Source of the DNA: a virus | IMG/VR virus record: IMGVR_UViG_3300011430_000025 | Location: 1 to 37,477 of that record | Strand: one strand, 5' to 3' | Length of the DNA: 37,477 nt | Part shown: piece by piece, positions 1 through 6,580 of the stretch | Layout of the letters: each line of letters begins with the position of its first letter | Position numbering within the stretch: position 1 is the stretch's first letter | Translations under genes and position numbers: made by a program | The notes under the pieces: generated by a model | Database searches by the model: none | Told to the model about the DNA's origin: nothing | Seen by the model: the letters and a program-made list of their open reading frames with translations, nothing else

Positions 1-2
1 GC

Positions 3-29
3 CGACACCGGAGAGGGAGCAGTTCGTGA
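3..29 (+). CDS. 3' end of an upstream gene (partial)
   Basis: The frame starting at base 3 is open from the window edge and ends at a TGA at 27-29. That stop overlaps the GTG at 26-28 as GTGA, the junction style used by most neighbours. Only eight residues are visible, so no function can be given. Confidence 0.35.
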   Translation, partial: RHRRGSSS

Positions 30-511
30 GGCTGCTGGTGGATATAAACAACGCCTGTATGTTGGGGCGTCACAGGGAGCGCCAAGCACTGAACGCGGCC
101 CTGATGACAGCGATTGACGATCTGGAGCGCGAACGCAAAGCAGCCCTAGCCCGCGTTGAGGCTCTGAGACCGTACTTGCAGCATACGGAGTGGTGCGGCA
201 CCCCGGCTTACGGCCAGATGCTTGTGAGCGATAGCAGCGTCCACGGCAACAGGCTTCCAGTTGGTGGACAGGGCAGTTGTGTCGAATTTAACTACGAACG
301 AATCTGCACTTGCGGGCTAGACGCAGCCATGACACCCGCGCCTATGGCCTTAGAGCGACAACTCGCAGAACTTCGCAAAAACATCCGCGACGCGAAAGCC
401 GAAATAGCCGCAGGCAATACACGAATGCTGCCCTACCTTGAGGGGTGGGTTCGTGAAGCTGATCGTCTCGCGCCCTCCTCATCCCCGATAGTCAAGGAGA
501 TATCAACATGA
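26..511 (+). CDS. Hypothetical phage protein with Cys/His motif
   Basis: 161 aa, family not recognised. The GTG start at 26 is chosen because a purine-rich GGAGAGGGAG lies just upstream and the start overlaps a stop as GTGA; the frame is also open to the window edge, so a longer form is possible. The N-terminal 60 residues are charged and helical (RERERKAALARVEAL type). The middle carries HTEWCG and, about 45 residues later, CTCGLD, a Cys/His spacing that could bind zinc. The C-terminal third is again helical. The DNA here is visibly more GC-rich than the next genes. The stop overlaps the next ATG as ATGA, so the two are probably translationally coupled. Confidence 0.6.
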   Translation: MRLLVDINNACMLGRHRERQALNAALMTAIDDLERERKAALARVEALRPYLQHTEWCGTPAYGQMLVSDSSVHGNRLPVGGQGSCVEFNYERICTCGLDAAMTPAPMALERQLAELRKNIRDAKAEIAAGNTRMLPYLEGWVREADRLAPSSSPIVKEIST

Positions 512-660
512 TCTACGGTCCTCATTGTAGTGATGGTATGTGTGGAGATCCGTGGTGTACTCGCTGTTATCCACGCAATCCAGTTGATAATGACCCCGAC
601 GAAGCATACGAAATAAAACGTCAAAAGGAACTTGACGACGAGTGTGAAAATGTCAAGTGA
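508..660 (+). CDS. Small Cys-rich protein, 50 aa
   Basis: This short gene starts at ATG 508, which overlaps the previous stop, with AAGGAG at 494-499 as ribosome binding site. The N-terminal half contains four cysteines and a histidine in the run HCSDGMCGDPWCTRC, a plausible metal-binding knuckle. The C-terminal half is acidic and charged. Function unknown. Its TGA at 658-660 is followed with no gap by the first copy of the 17-bp palindrome (661-677). Confidence 0.6.
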   Translation: MIYGPHCSDGMCGDPWCTRCYPRNPVDNDPDEAYEIKRQKELDDECENVK

Positions 661-880
661 TGTTCAAATTTTGAACAACGGTGAGTTGCTCAATCGTTTG
701 CGATTAGTTCTAGACAAGCTAGATGCTTGCAAGCTGTTAATAAGCTACGCTCCTGAGTTACCAGACGATCCTATGCTCACTAAGCTATTTACCGATATCG
801 TTGGTGCTCATGTTAGTTGTGTATCAATCATCAGAGAAAAGGAGACACCAGGTGGCAACCAGCAGAATCCTACGCCTTAA
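650..880 (+). CDS. Hypothetical protein, 76 aa
   Basis: The ATG at 650 overlaps the end of the preceding gene by 11 nt; in-frame TTG 632 and GTG 644 are alternatives, and no start has a clear ribosome binding site. The product is mostly helical (LLNRLRLVLDKLDACKLL) with no recognised domain. The 17-bp palindrome at 661-677 lies inside codons 4-10, so the element overlaps the translation start region, which may be regulatory. Confidence 0.5.
   Translation: MSSDVQILNNGELLNRLRLVLDKLDACKLLISYAPELPDDPMLTKLFTDIVGAHVSCVSIIREKETPGGNQQNPTP
661..677. promoter_or_regulatory. Palindromic intercistronic element, copy 1
   Basis: TGTTCAAATTTTGAACA has perfect 8-bp arms around one central base. It begins on the base after the TGA of 508-660, inside the first codons of 650-880. 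Four further copies occur in this window. Confidence 0.7.
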
Positions 881-1475
881 GGCGAAAGATTGGATGATAT
901 GTGGCTGTTTAGATTTTATTAAAGATCCTACCGATCTCGCTGACGCTGTGCGGCGCAGTGTTGAAACCTTCATTCTTGCTATGCAATCTCAGGGACGAAT
1001 ACCAAAAAGATCTCAAGACGAGATAGACGAGATACTAGCAACAGAGGTTGACACACTGGATATCGATGTTAGTGGAGTAGATGAATATGTGGATCAAACT
1101 GAAGAAGCCGCAAGAGCTGCTAGAATTACTGAACTGGCTACACAAGCAGGCGCTAACATTGACAGGTCCGCTACGCCACAGATTAGAGAGACCGTCACGC
1201 TTAACGAAAATAGTCCACAAGCAGAGAGACCCACTACCAGAATCTCACTATTTAAGCAGCCACGGCGGTCCTTCGCAGATCTTAAGAGAGAATCGCCGAA
1301 AGATAGGTTCATCGAAGAAGCAGTAGGATACAAAGAGGATAGCTATGAACAACGGCTCTTTGTTGCCGCACTTGAGATAGTATATAGCAACTTGCCAAAG
1401 GATATCTGGGGAAGTGATAGGGCGGGAGAAGAAATAACCAAGATGATTAAACTACATAACGGAAGTGAACAATGA
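852..1475 (+). CDS. Hypothetical protein, 207 aa
   Basis: GTG 852 is chosen because AAAGGAG at 838-844 sits seven bases upstream; the frame could begin further up at 801 but without such a site. The start lies inside the previous gene by 29 nt in another frame. The N-terminus is basic (RILRLKAKDW). The middle is acidic and rich in Asp/Glu/Ala (residues about 55-95), and the C-terminal 60 residues look folded (EQRLFVAALEIVYSNLPKDIWG). No family recognised. It ends in an ATGA overlap with the next gene. Confidence 0.6.
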   Translation: MATSRILRLKAKDWMICGCLDFIKDPTDLADAVRRSVETFILAMQSQGRIPKRSQDEIDEILATEVDTLDIDVSGVDEYVDQTEEAARAARITELATQAGANIDRSATPQIRETVTLNENSPQAERPTTRISLFKQPRRSFADLKRESPKDRFIEEAVGYKEDSYEQRLFVAALEIVYSNLPKDIWGSDRAGEEITKMIKLHNGSEQ

Positions 1476-1654
1476 ACACCGAGGATAAATTGATACGAGC
1501 TGTTACAGGATTGCGTGAGATAATGAAAGGCGAAGGTCGCTTCAGTATGGATCATAAGAAACATGCTGAGAATACTATTGAGGATATGAAAGAATTAGCA
1601 AAGAATACCTTGATAGATATAGGAGCATACAATGTACCAAACGCGTCGGCATAG
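1472..1654 (+). CDS. Small helical protein, 60 aa
   Basis: It starts in an ATGA overlap with the upstream stop, with GGAAG a few bases before. The sequence is short, charged and almost wholly helical. No family recognised. It overlaps the following gene by 23 nt. Confidence 0.5.
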   Translation: MNTEDKLIRAVTGLREIMKGEGRFSMDHKKHAENTIEDMKELAKNTLIDIGAYNVPNASA

Positions 1655-1817
1655 TGGAGAGCTTCGTCAGTTTCCTACTTTCAGGGAAGCAGTCAACGAT
1701 GCAATTGATATAGAGGTGTGGAAGATCTCCTGGTCAGTAGACAACGATCCCTCTTGTCGTATACGTTTAGTGCGTGATGTGAAGGGTAATCGTTTCTTTA
1801 CGATCCTGTTGATATAA
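1632..1817 (+). CDS. Small hypothetical protein, 61 aa
   Basis: ATG 1632 has TAGGAG upstream at good spacing. The sequence suggests a small alpha/beta fold with a hydrophobic C-terminus (FFTILLI). Function unknown. Confidence 0.5.
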   Translation: MYQTRRHSGELRQFPTFREAVNDAIDIEVWKISWSVDNDPSCRIRLVRDVKGNRFFTILLI

Positions 1818-1842
1818 ACTTTAACTAAGGGGTAAGAGTAAA

Positions 1843-2178
1843 ATGGAAACTAAGATATTTGAACTTAGAGATAGTGCTACATTTATAGCTATAGTAGCAA
1901 TTAACATGAATCCCGATAACGAGAAACAACAATTCCTTCTACGACGTAGCGGCTACGCTTGTGATGGTGTACCTACCGTGTTAGTTACTCGTATAGATGG
2001 TAGTGGTAAATCTTATTACGATCCATATGACTGGAATGATCGAACCTTTACAATTGCACACGATTATATTATAAAGCAGTGGAATCGACTTAATGACGGG
2101 GACGTAGTTGATGTAGAATATATTCTCGGTGAGAGAAAGGAAAAGAAAGTAAGCGAAGCTTTTAATGCACCTTATTAA
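1843..2178 (+). CDS. Conserved-type phage protein (DPYDW / GDVVDVEYILG motifs)
   Basis: 111 aa, with AAGGGG upstream of ATG 1843. The second half contains DPYDWNDRTFTIAHDYI and GDVVDVEYILGE. This arrangement is familiar to me from uncharacterised small proteins in early regions of other tailed phages, but its biochemical role is not known to me. The protein is probably soluble, with no signal or membrane segment. It is the last gene before the 241-nt non-coding gap and I see no intrinsic terminator directly after it. Confidence 0.6.
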   Translation: METKIFELRDSATFIAIVAINMNPDNEKQQFLLRRSGYACDGVPTVLVTRIDGSGKSYYDPYDWNDRTFTIAHDYIIKQWNRLNDGDVVDVEYILGERKEKKVSEAFNAPY

Positions 2179-2180
2179 TT

Positions 2181-2190
2181 CATGTTGGGT
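2181..2190 (+). repeat. Direct repeat, left copy
   Basis: CATGTTGGGT occurs here and again at 2331-2340, flanking the promoter and the first part of the structured RNA. A separate pair, GGTACAA 2188-2194 and TTGTACC 2218-2224, could form a 7-bp stem over the promoter -35 region. Confidence 0.45.
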
Positions 2191-2210
2191 ACAATACATG
2201 GTCCATCTGC

Positions 2211-2246
2211 TTTACTTTTGTACCAAGATTTGATAAAATCGGCATG
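2211..2246 (+). promoter_or_regulatory. Sigma70-type promoter with extended -10
   Basis: TTTACT at 2211-2216 and TAAAAT at 2234-2239 are separated by exactly 17 bases, and TG at 2231-2232 gives an extended -10. The expected first transcribed base is near G2246, the first base of a hairpin. This is the clearest host-type promoter in the window. Confidence 0.7.
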
Positions 2247-2395
2247 AGGTAACGGATCATCCGTCCACCTCAATCGAGCGAGGAAGATAAATTGGTGACT
2301 GATCTACTTGCTGTAAAAGCGTCTAACGTCCATGTTGGGTCGCTCATTCAGCTTGTCCTCGCTCGCTGCGTGACAGCTTTGGGTCAGTCACCATC
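2245..2395 (+). ncRNA. Structured RNA: 5' hairpin plus pseudoknot-type helices
   Basis: Three strong helices fit in about 150 nt just after the predicted start. Hairpin 1: 2245-2250 pairs with 2267-2272, then 2252-2256 with 2260-2264. Helix A: CGAGCGAGGA at 2275-2284 pairs perfectly with 2356-2365. Helix B: 2293-2306 pairs with 2380-2393 (14 bp, two of them G-U; the core is GGTGACTGA with TCAGTCACC). The arms of A and B interleave, so if both form the RNA is a pseudoknot; otherwise they may alternate, as in a switch. A short T run (2396-2399) follows. It may be a free small RNA or the 5' leader of 2420-2779. A 13-codon frame (2332-2373) lies within it but has no ribosome site. Confidence 0.6.
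2331..2340 (+). repeat. Direct repeat, right copy
   Basis: Second copy of CATGTTGGGT (first at 2181-2190), located in the long loop between the helices of the structured RNA. Confidence 0.45.
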
Positions 2396-2419
2396 TTTTG
2401 CAACCATAGAGAGGAAGTT

Positions 2420-2779
2420 ATGACGATCAGGAAAGTGTCGGCTCGTGACGGTAACGAGGAAACCAGCCCAACCGCAGAAGTCAACTATGACTTTGGCGAT
2501 AACTTGGACGAGGCTGTTGAGCTTTTTGGGGCAGACGTAGTGTATTCACGCTTCGTCGCAGCAAGCGTTGTGGATCTTCAGGCACTGATGCGGCGTCACC
2601 TTGGCGGTGAGAAGCCAAAGACTCAGGATGAGATTCAGAAGCTCGCTGAAGAATGGAAGCCGGGAGTTAGCTCACGGAAGCGTCGTTCTACGAAGGAGAA
2701 GGCAGAGGAGCTTATCGGCCAGATGTCAGCAGAGGAACGTGCTGCACTGATCGCAGAGCTTCAGGCACAGGCCGCTTAA
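2420..2779 (+). CDS. Hypothetical protein, 119 aa, independently transcribed
   Basis: ATG 2420 follows GAGAGGAAG. The protein has an N-terminal segment with NYDFGDNLDEAVELFGADVV, a central DLQALMRR helix, a basic patch (SSRKRRSTKEKAEEL, residues about 84-98) and a C-terminal helix MSAEERAALIAELQAQAA. The last part resembles the end of the 7460-7705 product (LSPEERKAMLDRLKGE). Function unknown; the basic helical tail would suit nucleic-acid binding. It is the only gene here with its own promoter (2211-2246), a structured leader and an intrinsic terminator (2794-2832), which suggests strong or separately timed expression. Confidence 0.7.
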   Translation: MTIRKVSARDGNEETSPTAEVNYDFGDNLDEAVELFGADVVYSRFVAASVVDLQALMRRHLGGEKPKTQDEIQKLAEEWKPGVSSRKRRSTKEKAEELIGQMSAEERAALIAELQAQAA

Positions 2780-2793
2780 CAGCGCCTAAAACT

Positions 2794-2832
2794 AGGGGGC
2801 ATTCGATAGGAATATCGTCTGCCCTCTTTTTT
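2794..2832 (+). terminator. Intrinsic terminator after 2420-2779
   Basis: AGGGGGCA (2794-2801) pairs with TGCCCTCT (2820-2827). An inner stem CGATA/TATCG is closed by a GGAA tetraloop, and six T residues follow. This is a classic rho-independent terminator on the plus strand. Confidence 0.85.
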
Positions 2833-2869
2833 CGTTCGCAATTACGCAACATTGAGTGAGGAGGCGTAA

Positions 2870-3160
2870 GTGACAATAGTAACAAGATTTATTGATCTAG
2901 GTGATGTAGTCTGTAGATTACGTATCCATCCAGGTCGTACTATAGGTTGTGCCTATCACAAAGAAGGCCTTAAACCAGAAGGAGAGTGTTCCGGTTGTGA
3001 CACGTCTCGTCAGGTTGCCAAAGGTACTGTTTATATGGCACTAATGTCCGAAGCAGAAGCATCTGAAGGTGCATTCTATCCGGCGCAAAGTCTTCGTATC
3101 AGTCCTGTAGCTATTAAGACTTTACGCGATGCTCTGATTGATATAGAAGAATTAACATGA
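2870..3160 (+). CDS. Hypothetical protein with Cys cluster, 96 aa
   Basis: GTG 2870 has GAGGAGG just upstream. The protein contains CRLRIHPGR, CAYHKEG and ECSGCD (residues about 15-45), a set of cysteines and a histidine that could hold zinc. The second half is helical. No known family recognised. The stop overlaps the nuclease start at 3157 as ATGA, so it is probably co-translated with that gene. Confidence 0.55.
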   Translation: MTIVTRFIDLGDVVCRLRIHPGRTIGCAYHKEGLKPEGECSGCDTSRQVAKGTVYMALMSEAEASEGAFYPAQSLRISPVAIKTLRDALIDIEELT

Positions 3161-4140
3161 TGCACTATTTCGATAATACACGCATCAGTGCATATCGCGA
3201 ATGTCCACGCAAGTTCTTTCTACGTCACGTCAAGGATTTTGTTGGTGAAGGTCTTTCTGTAGACCTTGCTTTTGGCCTCGCTTGGCATGAGGCGATGAAT
3301 AAGTTATGGCCTCTCACTGCTGAAGCGAAACCTAAAGATCAGGTGATTAAGGATAGCTATTATGCCTTCCTTCAGAGTTGGGTAGAAAGCAAGTTTCCTG
3401 CTCCGGTGCCGGAGAACTACCAAACTATAACCGACAAGTATCCTGTTAAGAATCCATACATCGTTCTCGAGATGTTGGATAACTACTACAATCAACGCAG
3501 AGACTTTATACAAGCCTGCACCGAGGTAGAAAGTGAAAGGCCTTTTGCTGTCCCTCTCTTCGAAGTCGATGGAAAGCCTATTTACCTTATTGGTAGATTG
3601 GATAAAGTCGTCAGACATAGAGAACAAGGACGCCTTGTTATTGAACATAAGACAACTGGATGGTATGCTAAGGACACGGGTTTCCGGACCGATTACTTGG
3701 AGAGCTTTAGTCCAAACTCACAAGTTGACGGATATCTCTTTGCCGGAAATTCCCTGTATGATGGTGGAGTTAAAGCTGTGTGGGTCGATGCCGCACTCAC
3801 ACACAAAACCGTCCACGATAAATTCCGATTCATTCCAATTGATAGACAATTCGCCGCGCTAGACGCATGGCTAGTAGACGTGAAAACTTGGGTAACACGA
3901 ATGATCGGAGAACTCGATGCAAATGGACAATATACGCCGTCGGTTGAAGTTCCGATGCCCGTCTTTCCGAAGAATACTTCTAGTTGTCACCTTTATAATG
4001 GCTGCACCTATCGTAGTGTGTGTCGTTTTGTACCTAATCCTGCAACTCTCAAGGGGCCTCCGCCTGGTTTTCGGATAGAGAAGTGGGAGCCATTCGACGT
4101 GCTCAAGTTGAATAAGATCATGGAGAAAGAAAGTGAGTAA
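3157..4140 (+). CDS. RecB/Cas4-type PD-(D/E)XK nuclease with Fe-S cysteines
   Basis: 327 aa. The nuclease core is GRLDKVV (D149) followed by LVIEHKT (E163, K165), the D...ExK signature, with an upstream His in GLAWHE (H44) and a Gln/Tyr motif near 189-193. Cysteines at 16 (RECPRKF) and at 277, 283 and 289 fit the one-plus-three layout of the 4Fe-4S 'iron staple' of AddB and Cas4 nucleases. The family usually acts as an exonuclease in DNA end processing and recombination. Lying upstream of the Sak4-like ATPase and ssDNA-binding protein, it probably makes single-stranded ends for annealing or strand exchange. Family confidence is high; the exact substrate is inferred. Confidence 0.88.
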   Translation: MMHYFDNTRISAYRECPRKFFLRHVKDFVGEGLSVDLAFGLAWHEAMNKLWPLTAEAKPKDQVIKDSYYAFLQSWVESKFPAPVPENYQTITDKYPVKNPYIVLEMLDNYYNQRRDFIQACTEVESERPFAVPLFEVDGKPIYLIGRLDKVVRHREQGRLVIEHKTTGWYAKDTGFRTDYLESFSPNSQVDGYLFAGNSLYDGGVKAVWVDAALTHKTVHDKFRFIPIDRQFAALDAWLVDVKTWVTRMIGELDANGQYTPSVEVPMPVFPKNTSSCHLYNGCTYRSVCRFVPNPATLKGPPPGFRIEKWEPFDVLKLNKIMEKESE

Positions 4141-4372
4141 GGGACGTAAGCCAGATTATAAACTGAAAGCTTTTAATCCGGAAACCAAGCGAAATAGCAC
4201 ATTAGGAGTTGGTTGGAATAATGAGAATGGTAGTGTATCTATCTCAGTAGATGAAGGTTGCGTATTAGGATTACATAGAGACCTTGTATATAATCTGTGG
4301 CCCATCAAGCAGAAAGAAGAACAAGAACCTACAGATGAGCATGATACGGCTAGTGATGATGGACGGTTTTAA
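4133..4372 (+). CDS. Small hypothetical protein, 79 aa
   Basis: GTG 4133 overlaps the nuclease stop by 8 nt and has GGAGAAAGAA upstream. The first 50 residues look like a beta-rich domain (LGVGWNNENGSVSISVD). The tail is acidic (EEQEPTDEHDTASDD). Similar short single-domain proteins occur beside recombination genes in other phages, but I cannot assign a role. Confidence 0.55.
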   Translation: MSKGRKPDYKLKAFNPETKRNSTLGVGWNNENGSVSISVDEGCVLGLHRDLVYNLWPIKQKEEQEPTDEHDTASDDGRF

Positions 4373-4387
4373 GGAGATAAGATTAGT

Positions 4388-4657
4388 ATGAAAATCGAAG
4401 AGTTTGTTAAAGAAATGCAGGAGGGTCTCCCTAAGTTTACTGATAAAGTTAAGAAAGTAAACTACGATGATACGGGAGATCCTGATTGGAGTGCAGAAGA
4501 ATGGTTTGATGCTTACTATATTTTTGTTGAAACTTACGGAGTAAATCCAAGTGGTATATCAGAAAGCGAAGCTAAAACCGAGGAGAAAGAAAGTGGCGAC
4601 AAAACGGACGTACAAGAAACGGATAAAGGGGAAGATACAAACAAAGGAATCGCATGA
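4388..4657 (+). CDS. Acidic small protein, 89 aa
   Basis: ATG 4388 follows AAGGAG. Residues 1-55 are a compact aromatic and acidic region (DPDWSAEEWFDAYYIFVETYG). Residues 56-89 are low-complexity Glu/Lys/Asp. The 3' end overlaps the next gene by 65 nt in another frame. Function unknown. Confidence 0.5.
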   Translation: MKIEEFVKEMQEGLPKFTDKVKKVNYDDTGDPDWSAEEWFDAYYIFVETYGVNPSGISESEAKTEEKESGDKTDVQETDKGEDTNKGIA

Positions 4658-4877
4658 ACAAGCCTACGCTAAGATACCAGCTGAAGTACCAGCACCTGGT
4701 GTCAATTCCATATACGTTGTAACTGAAAGTCCTATATCAATGACACATAAGGCGTTAGGAATTGTACAAGCTACATCAGCCGAAATAGCATTGGCACAAG
4801 CACGAAGGGAATATGGCTCACGAATCTTCATTACACAGGTTGAGCCTGTAGAGACCATAGTCTATGCCAAACGCTAA
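4593..4877 (+). CDS. Hypothetical protein with basic N-terminus, 94 aa
   Basis: GTG 4593 is preferred over an in-frame start at 4551 because GAGGAGAAAG lies directly upstream. The first 20 residues are very basic (KRTYKKRIKGK). The rest resembles a small alpha/beta domain (SAEIALAQARREYGSRIFITQVEPVE), which recalls the layout of the 6777 and 6998 products (A...EA...R...FYVLEA). The link is weak. It overlaps 4388-4657 by 65 nt and the Sak4-like gene by 14 nt. Confidence 0.5.
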   Translation: MATKRTYKKRIKGKIQTKESHEQAYAKIPAEVPAPGVNSIYVVTESPISMTHKALGIVQATSAEIALAQARREYGSRIFITQVEPVETIVYAKR

Positions 4878-5733
4878 GAATGCAGGAGCAGAAGAAGTTG
4901 GCAAGCCAAAGTTTCTATTGGTTGGATCAACAGGATGTGGAAAGACTGCTCAAATCGCCACCCTTCCGGGGCGTACCTTCGCTTATCTCTTTGATCCAAG
5001 TGCACTTGCAACACTCCGAGGTTTCGATATTGAGTATGAAGCGTTCGGTCCGACAAAAGTACGTCTTGCTGCACAATCTCTCAGCAAAGGTAAGCAAGAC
5101 TCCCCTCAAGGGAAAGAGGACGCTAGTGAAGTATATAGATTATGGGAAACTGACTTCGAGGACAAGGTAAAGTCGAAGTTTTGGGATACCATAGATAATG
5201 TAGCTTTCGATAGCTTTACTACGTTCAGCGATATAGTGATGGATCGCATCTTGTATCTAAATGGTAGATCTGGTCACTTCCCTCAGCAGGATGACTGGAC
5301 AGCTCAAATGCAAGCTATCACTAATGTGGTACGAACGCTTGTAGGTATGAACAAGGTCTTGCTATTCACCGCACACGATGAATTCAAGCAGGATGAAGTC
5401 AGCACAAGGATGCAGAACGTCATCATCTTGACTGGTAAACTGCGTACAAAGATACCGCTTCTCTTTAGTGAGATCTATCACATGGAATGCAAGAGCACTC
5501 CCGAGAAGATAGAGTATGTCGCGCAGACCAGGCCTGATCGCATGAATCCAGCTGTGCGTTGCACCATACGAGACCTTGCCATGTTCCACGATATGACTAT
5601 AAGAGACTGGACTAAACCCCAGGAGTATGGTATTGGAAACTTACTCAAAACCAAACTTGGGTATAACCCCACCGGTTACAAACATACTCCAGTTGTGGGA
5701 GTATCTGCAAGCCCGGTGGCCAAAGCTGGCTGA
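4864..5733 (+). CDS. RecA-fold ATPase, Sak4-like recombinase
   Basis: 289 aa. Walker A is GSTGCGKT at residues 21-28, and a Walker B-type strand ends at D116 (DNVAFDSFT). A sensor-like strand VLLFTAHDE lies near 165-173. The short single-core architecture matches phage Sak4-type single-strand annealing/recombination ATPases, often annotated as phage nucleotide-binding proteins. The nearby Cas4-like nuclease and DUF669-like protein (6047) fit a phage recombination module. The start ATG 4864 overlaps the previous gene by 14 nt. A DnaB- or RAD55-like label would also fit the fold, but the size and neighbours favour Sak4. Confidence 0.82.
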   Translation: MPNAKNAGAEEVGKPKFLLVGSTGCGKTAQIATLPGRTFAYLFDPSALATLRGFDIEYEAFGPTKVRLAAQSLSKGKQDSPQGKEDASEVYRLWETDFEDKVKSKFWDTIDNVAFDSFTTFSDIVMDRILYLNGRSGHFPQQDDWTAQMQAITNVVRTLVGMNKVLLFTAHDEFKQDEVSTRMQNVIILTGKLRTKIPLLFSEIYHMECKSTPEKIEYVAQTRPDRMNPAVRCTIRDLAMFHDMTIRDWTKPQEYGIGNLLKTKLGYNPTGYKHTPVVGVSASPVAKAG

Positions 5734-5890
5734 TAGATTTGAAGTGATGACAGTACAAAAGATGGAACGTGAACTTGATACTATCACTTGTTTGGTGACG
5801 GATGAAACGCTGCCAAGGGAGAAAGCATACGCCCGCTGGCATTGGATGCTTGAGAGAATGTATGCTATCAACGGTGACTTGGAGTTCTAA
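5627..5890 (+). CDS. Small hypothetical protein, start uncertain
   Basis: The frame from ATG 5627 gives 87 aa but overlaps the ATPase gene by 107 nt. ATG 5747 would give 47 aa with almost no overlap. The segment LWEYLQARWPKLADRFEVM just upstream of 5747 looks protein-like, so an intermediate start (for example TTG near 5690) is possible. The C-terminal part is helical (PREKAYARWHWMLERMYAI). Function unknown. Confidence 0.45.
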   Translation: MVLETYSKPNLGITPPVTNILQLWEYLQARWPKLADRFEVMTVQKMERELDTITCLVTDETLPREKAYARWHWMLERMYAINGDLEF

Positions 5891-5891
5891 A

Positions 5892-6050
5892 GTGACTGAA
5901 AAACCAATCGTGAAAACACCATCAGGCGATCCTGTGTTACCCGAGGATGATCTTGAACAAGATCAAGCAGATGCAGAGGAACTTGATGAGGATGAAGATA
6001 CTGATGATGATGAACCTGATGATGATGATGACGAAGGAGACGACGAATGA
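5892..6050 (+). CDS. Extremely acidic 52-aa protein
   Basis: GTG 5892 has TTGGAG upstream; the longer frame from 5802 runs inside the previous gene and is not preferred. By my count 28 of 52 residues are Asp or Glu, nearly all in the last 35, so the protein is probably disordered and strongly negative. It may be a DNA-mimic-type partner or an acidic tail protein for the ssDNA-binding gene, with whose start it overlaps (ATGA at 6047). This is inference from composition only. Confidence 0.6.
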   Translation: MTEKPIVKTPSGDPVLPEDDLEQDQADAEELDEDEDTDDDEPDDDDDEGDDE

Positions 6051-6445
6051 GCTTTATTGACCTGAAGGGTTTAAAGGACGTTAAGGAACCGAAGAACGCT
6101 CCTGAGGGTCGCTATCCCTTGACTATCATTAACGCGAAGATGCATGAGACCGAAAATGGTCAAAGCATCGCGACGGTTATTGAAGTTGAGAGTGGCGATC
6201 CTGCCTTGAGGTATGCCAACGTGTTTCACTATGTTGCGCTACCAAATGGCAAAGACGTCGATAAGGACCAGACCAAGCTACTGATGGCAAAGAGGTTCTT
6301 TGCGCAGTTCGGGATCAATGCCGATGAGGGCGTTGAACTTGAACACTTTGTCGGTTCGCGGGGTCAGGGAAACTTGGCTGTCGAGGAGTATCAGGGTCAG
6401 CAGAAAAATACTCTGAAACTGGATCGACTCGCAGCGGAAGCTTGA
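6047..6445 (+). CDS. DUF669-like ssDNA-binding protein
   Basis: 132 aa. The N-terminal acidic linker is followed by GRYPLTIINAKMHETENG, VIEVESGDPALRYANVFHYVALP and, near the end, VGSRGQGNLAVEEYQGQQKNTLKLDRL. This layout is typical of the phage DUF669/SSB-like family that coats or anneals single strands. It lies directly after the Sak4-like ATPase region, a common pairing. Overlap with the acidic ORF suggests coupled production. The family call is from pattern memory; direct DNA binding is inferred. Confidence 0.7.
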   Translation: MSFIDLKGLKDVKEPKNAPEGRYPLTIINAKMHETENGQSIATVIEVESGDPALRYANVFHYVALPNGKDVDKDQTKLLMAKRFFAQFGINADEGVELEHFVGSRGQGNLAVEEYQGQQKNTLKLDRLAAEA

Positions 6446-6450
6446 GATAA

Positions 6451-6565
6451 GTAATGAGAGCAGTACGGATGGTGACGTACCAGACTGGCAGATCGGCAAG
6501 GCTAGGTGTGTGCCAGCCCGCTAGAGGAATCCTTGCAAGTGGGTTCGAATCCCACCTCTCATTAC
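6451..6565 (+). tRNA. tRNA-like element with non-standard central region
   Basis: The T arm is canonical: GTGGG, loop TTCGAAT, CCCAC at 6539-6555. The acceptor strand CTCTCAT (6556-6562) pairs fully with ATGAGAG (6454-6460) and the pairing extends to 10 bp. A D-arm-like GTAC/GTAC hairpin (6463-6480) contains GG. Between D and T arms there are 58 nt instead of about 22, and I find no ordinary 5-bp anticodon stem with a 7-nt loop. Possible helices are 6485-6490 with 6511-6516, 6500-6506 with 6513-6518, and 6496-6501 with 6531-6536. It may be an unusual class II tRNA, a tRNA with an insertion, or a tRNA mimic. CCA is not encoded. Confidence 0.55.
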
Positions 6566-6580
6566 ACTTAAAGGAGTATC

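Noticed and set aside
2332-2373. 13-codon leader-peptide frame within the structured RNA
   Set aside because: There is no ribosome binding site and no run of regulatory codons. Kept only as a remark in the RNA entry.
5942-5990. Inverted sequence GATCTTGAACAAGATC in the acidic-protein gene
   Set aside because: It is explained by codons for Asp/Leu/Glu/Gln and is found once. No link to the palindrome family.
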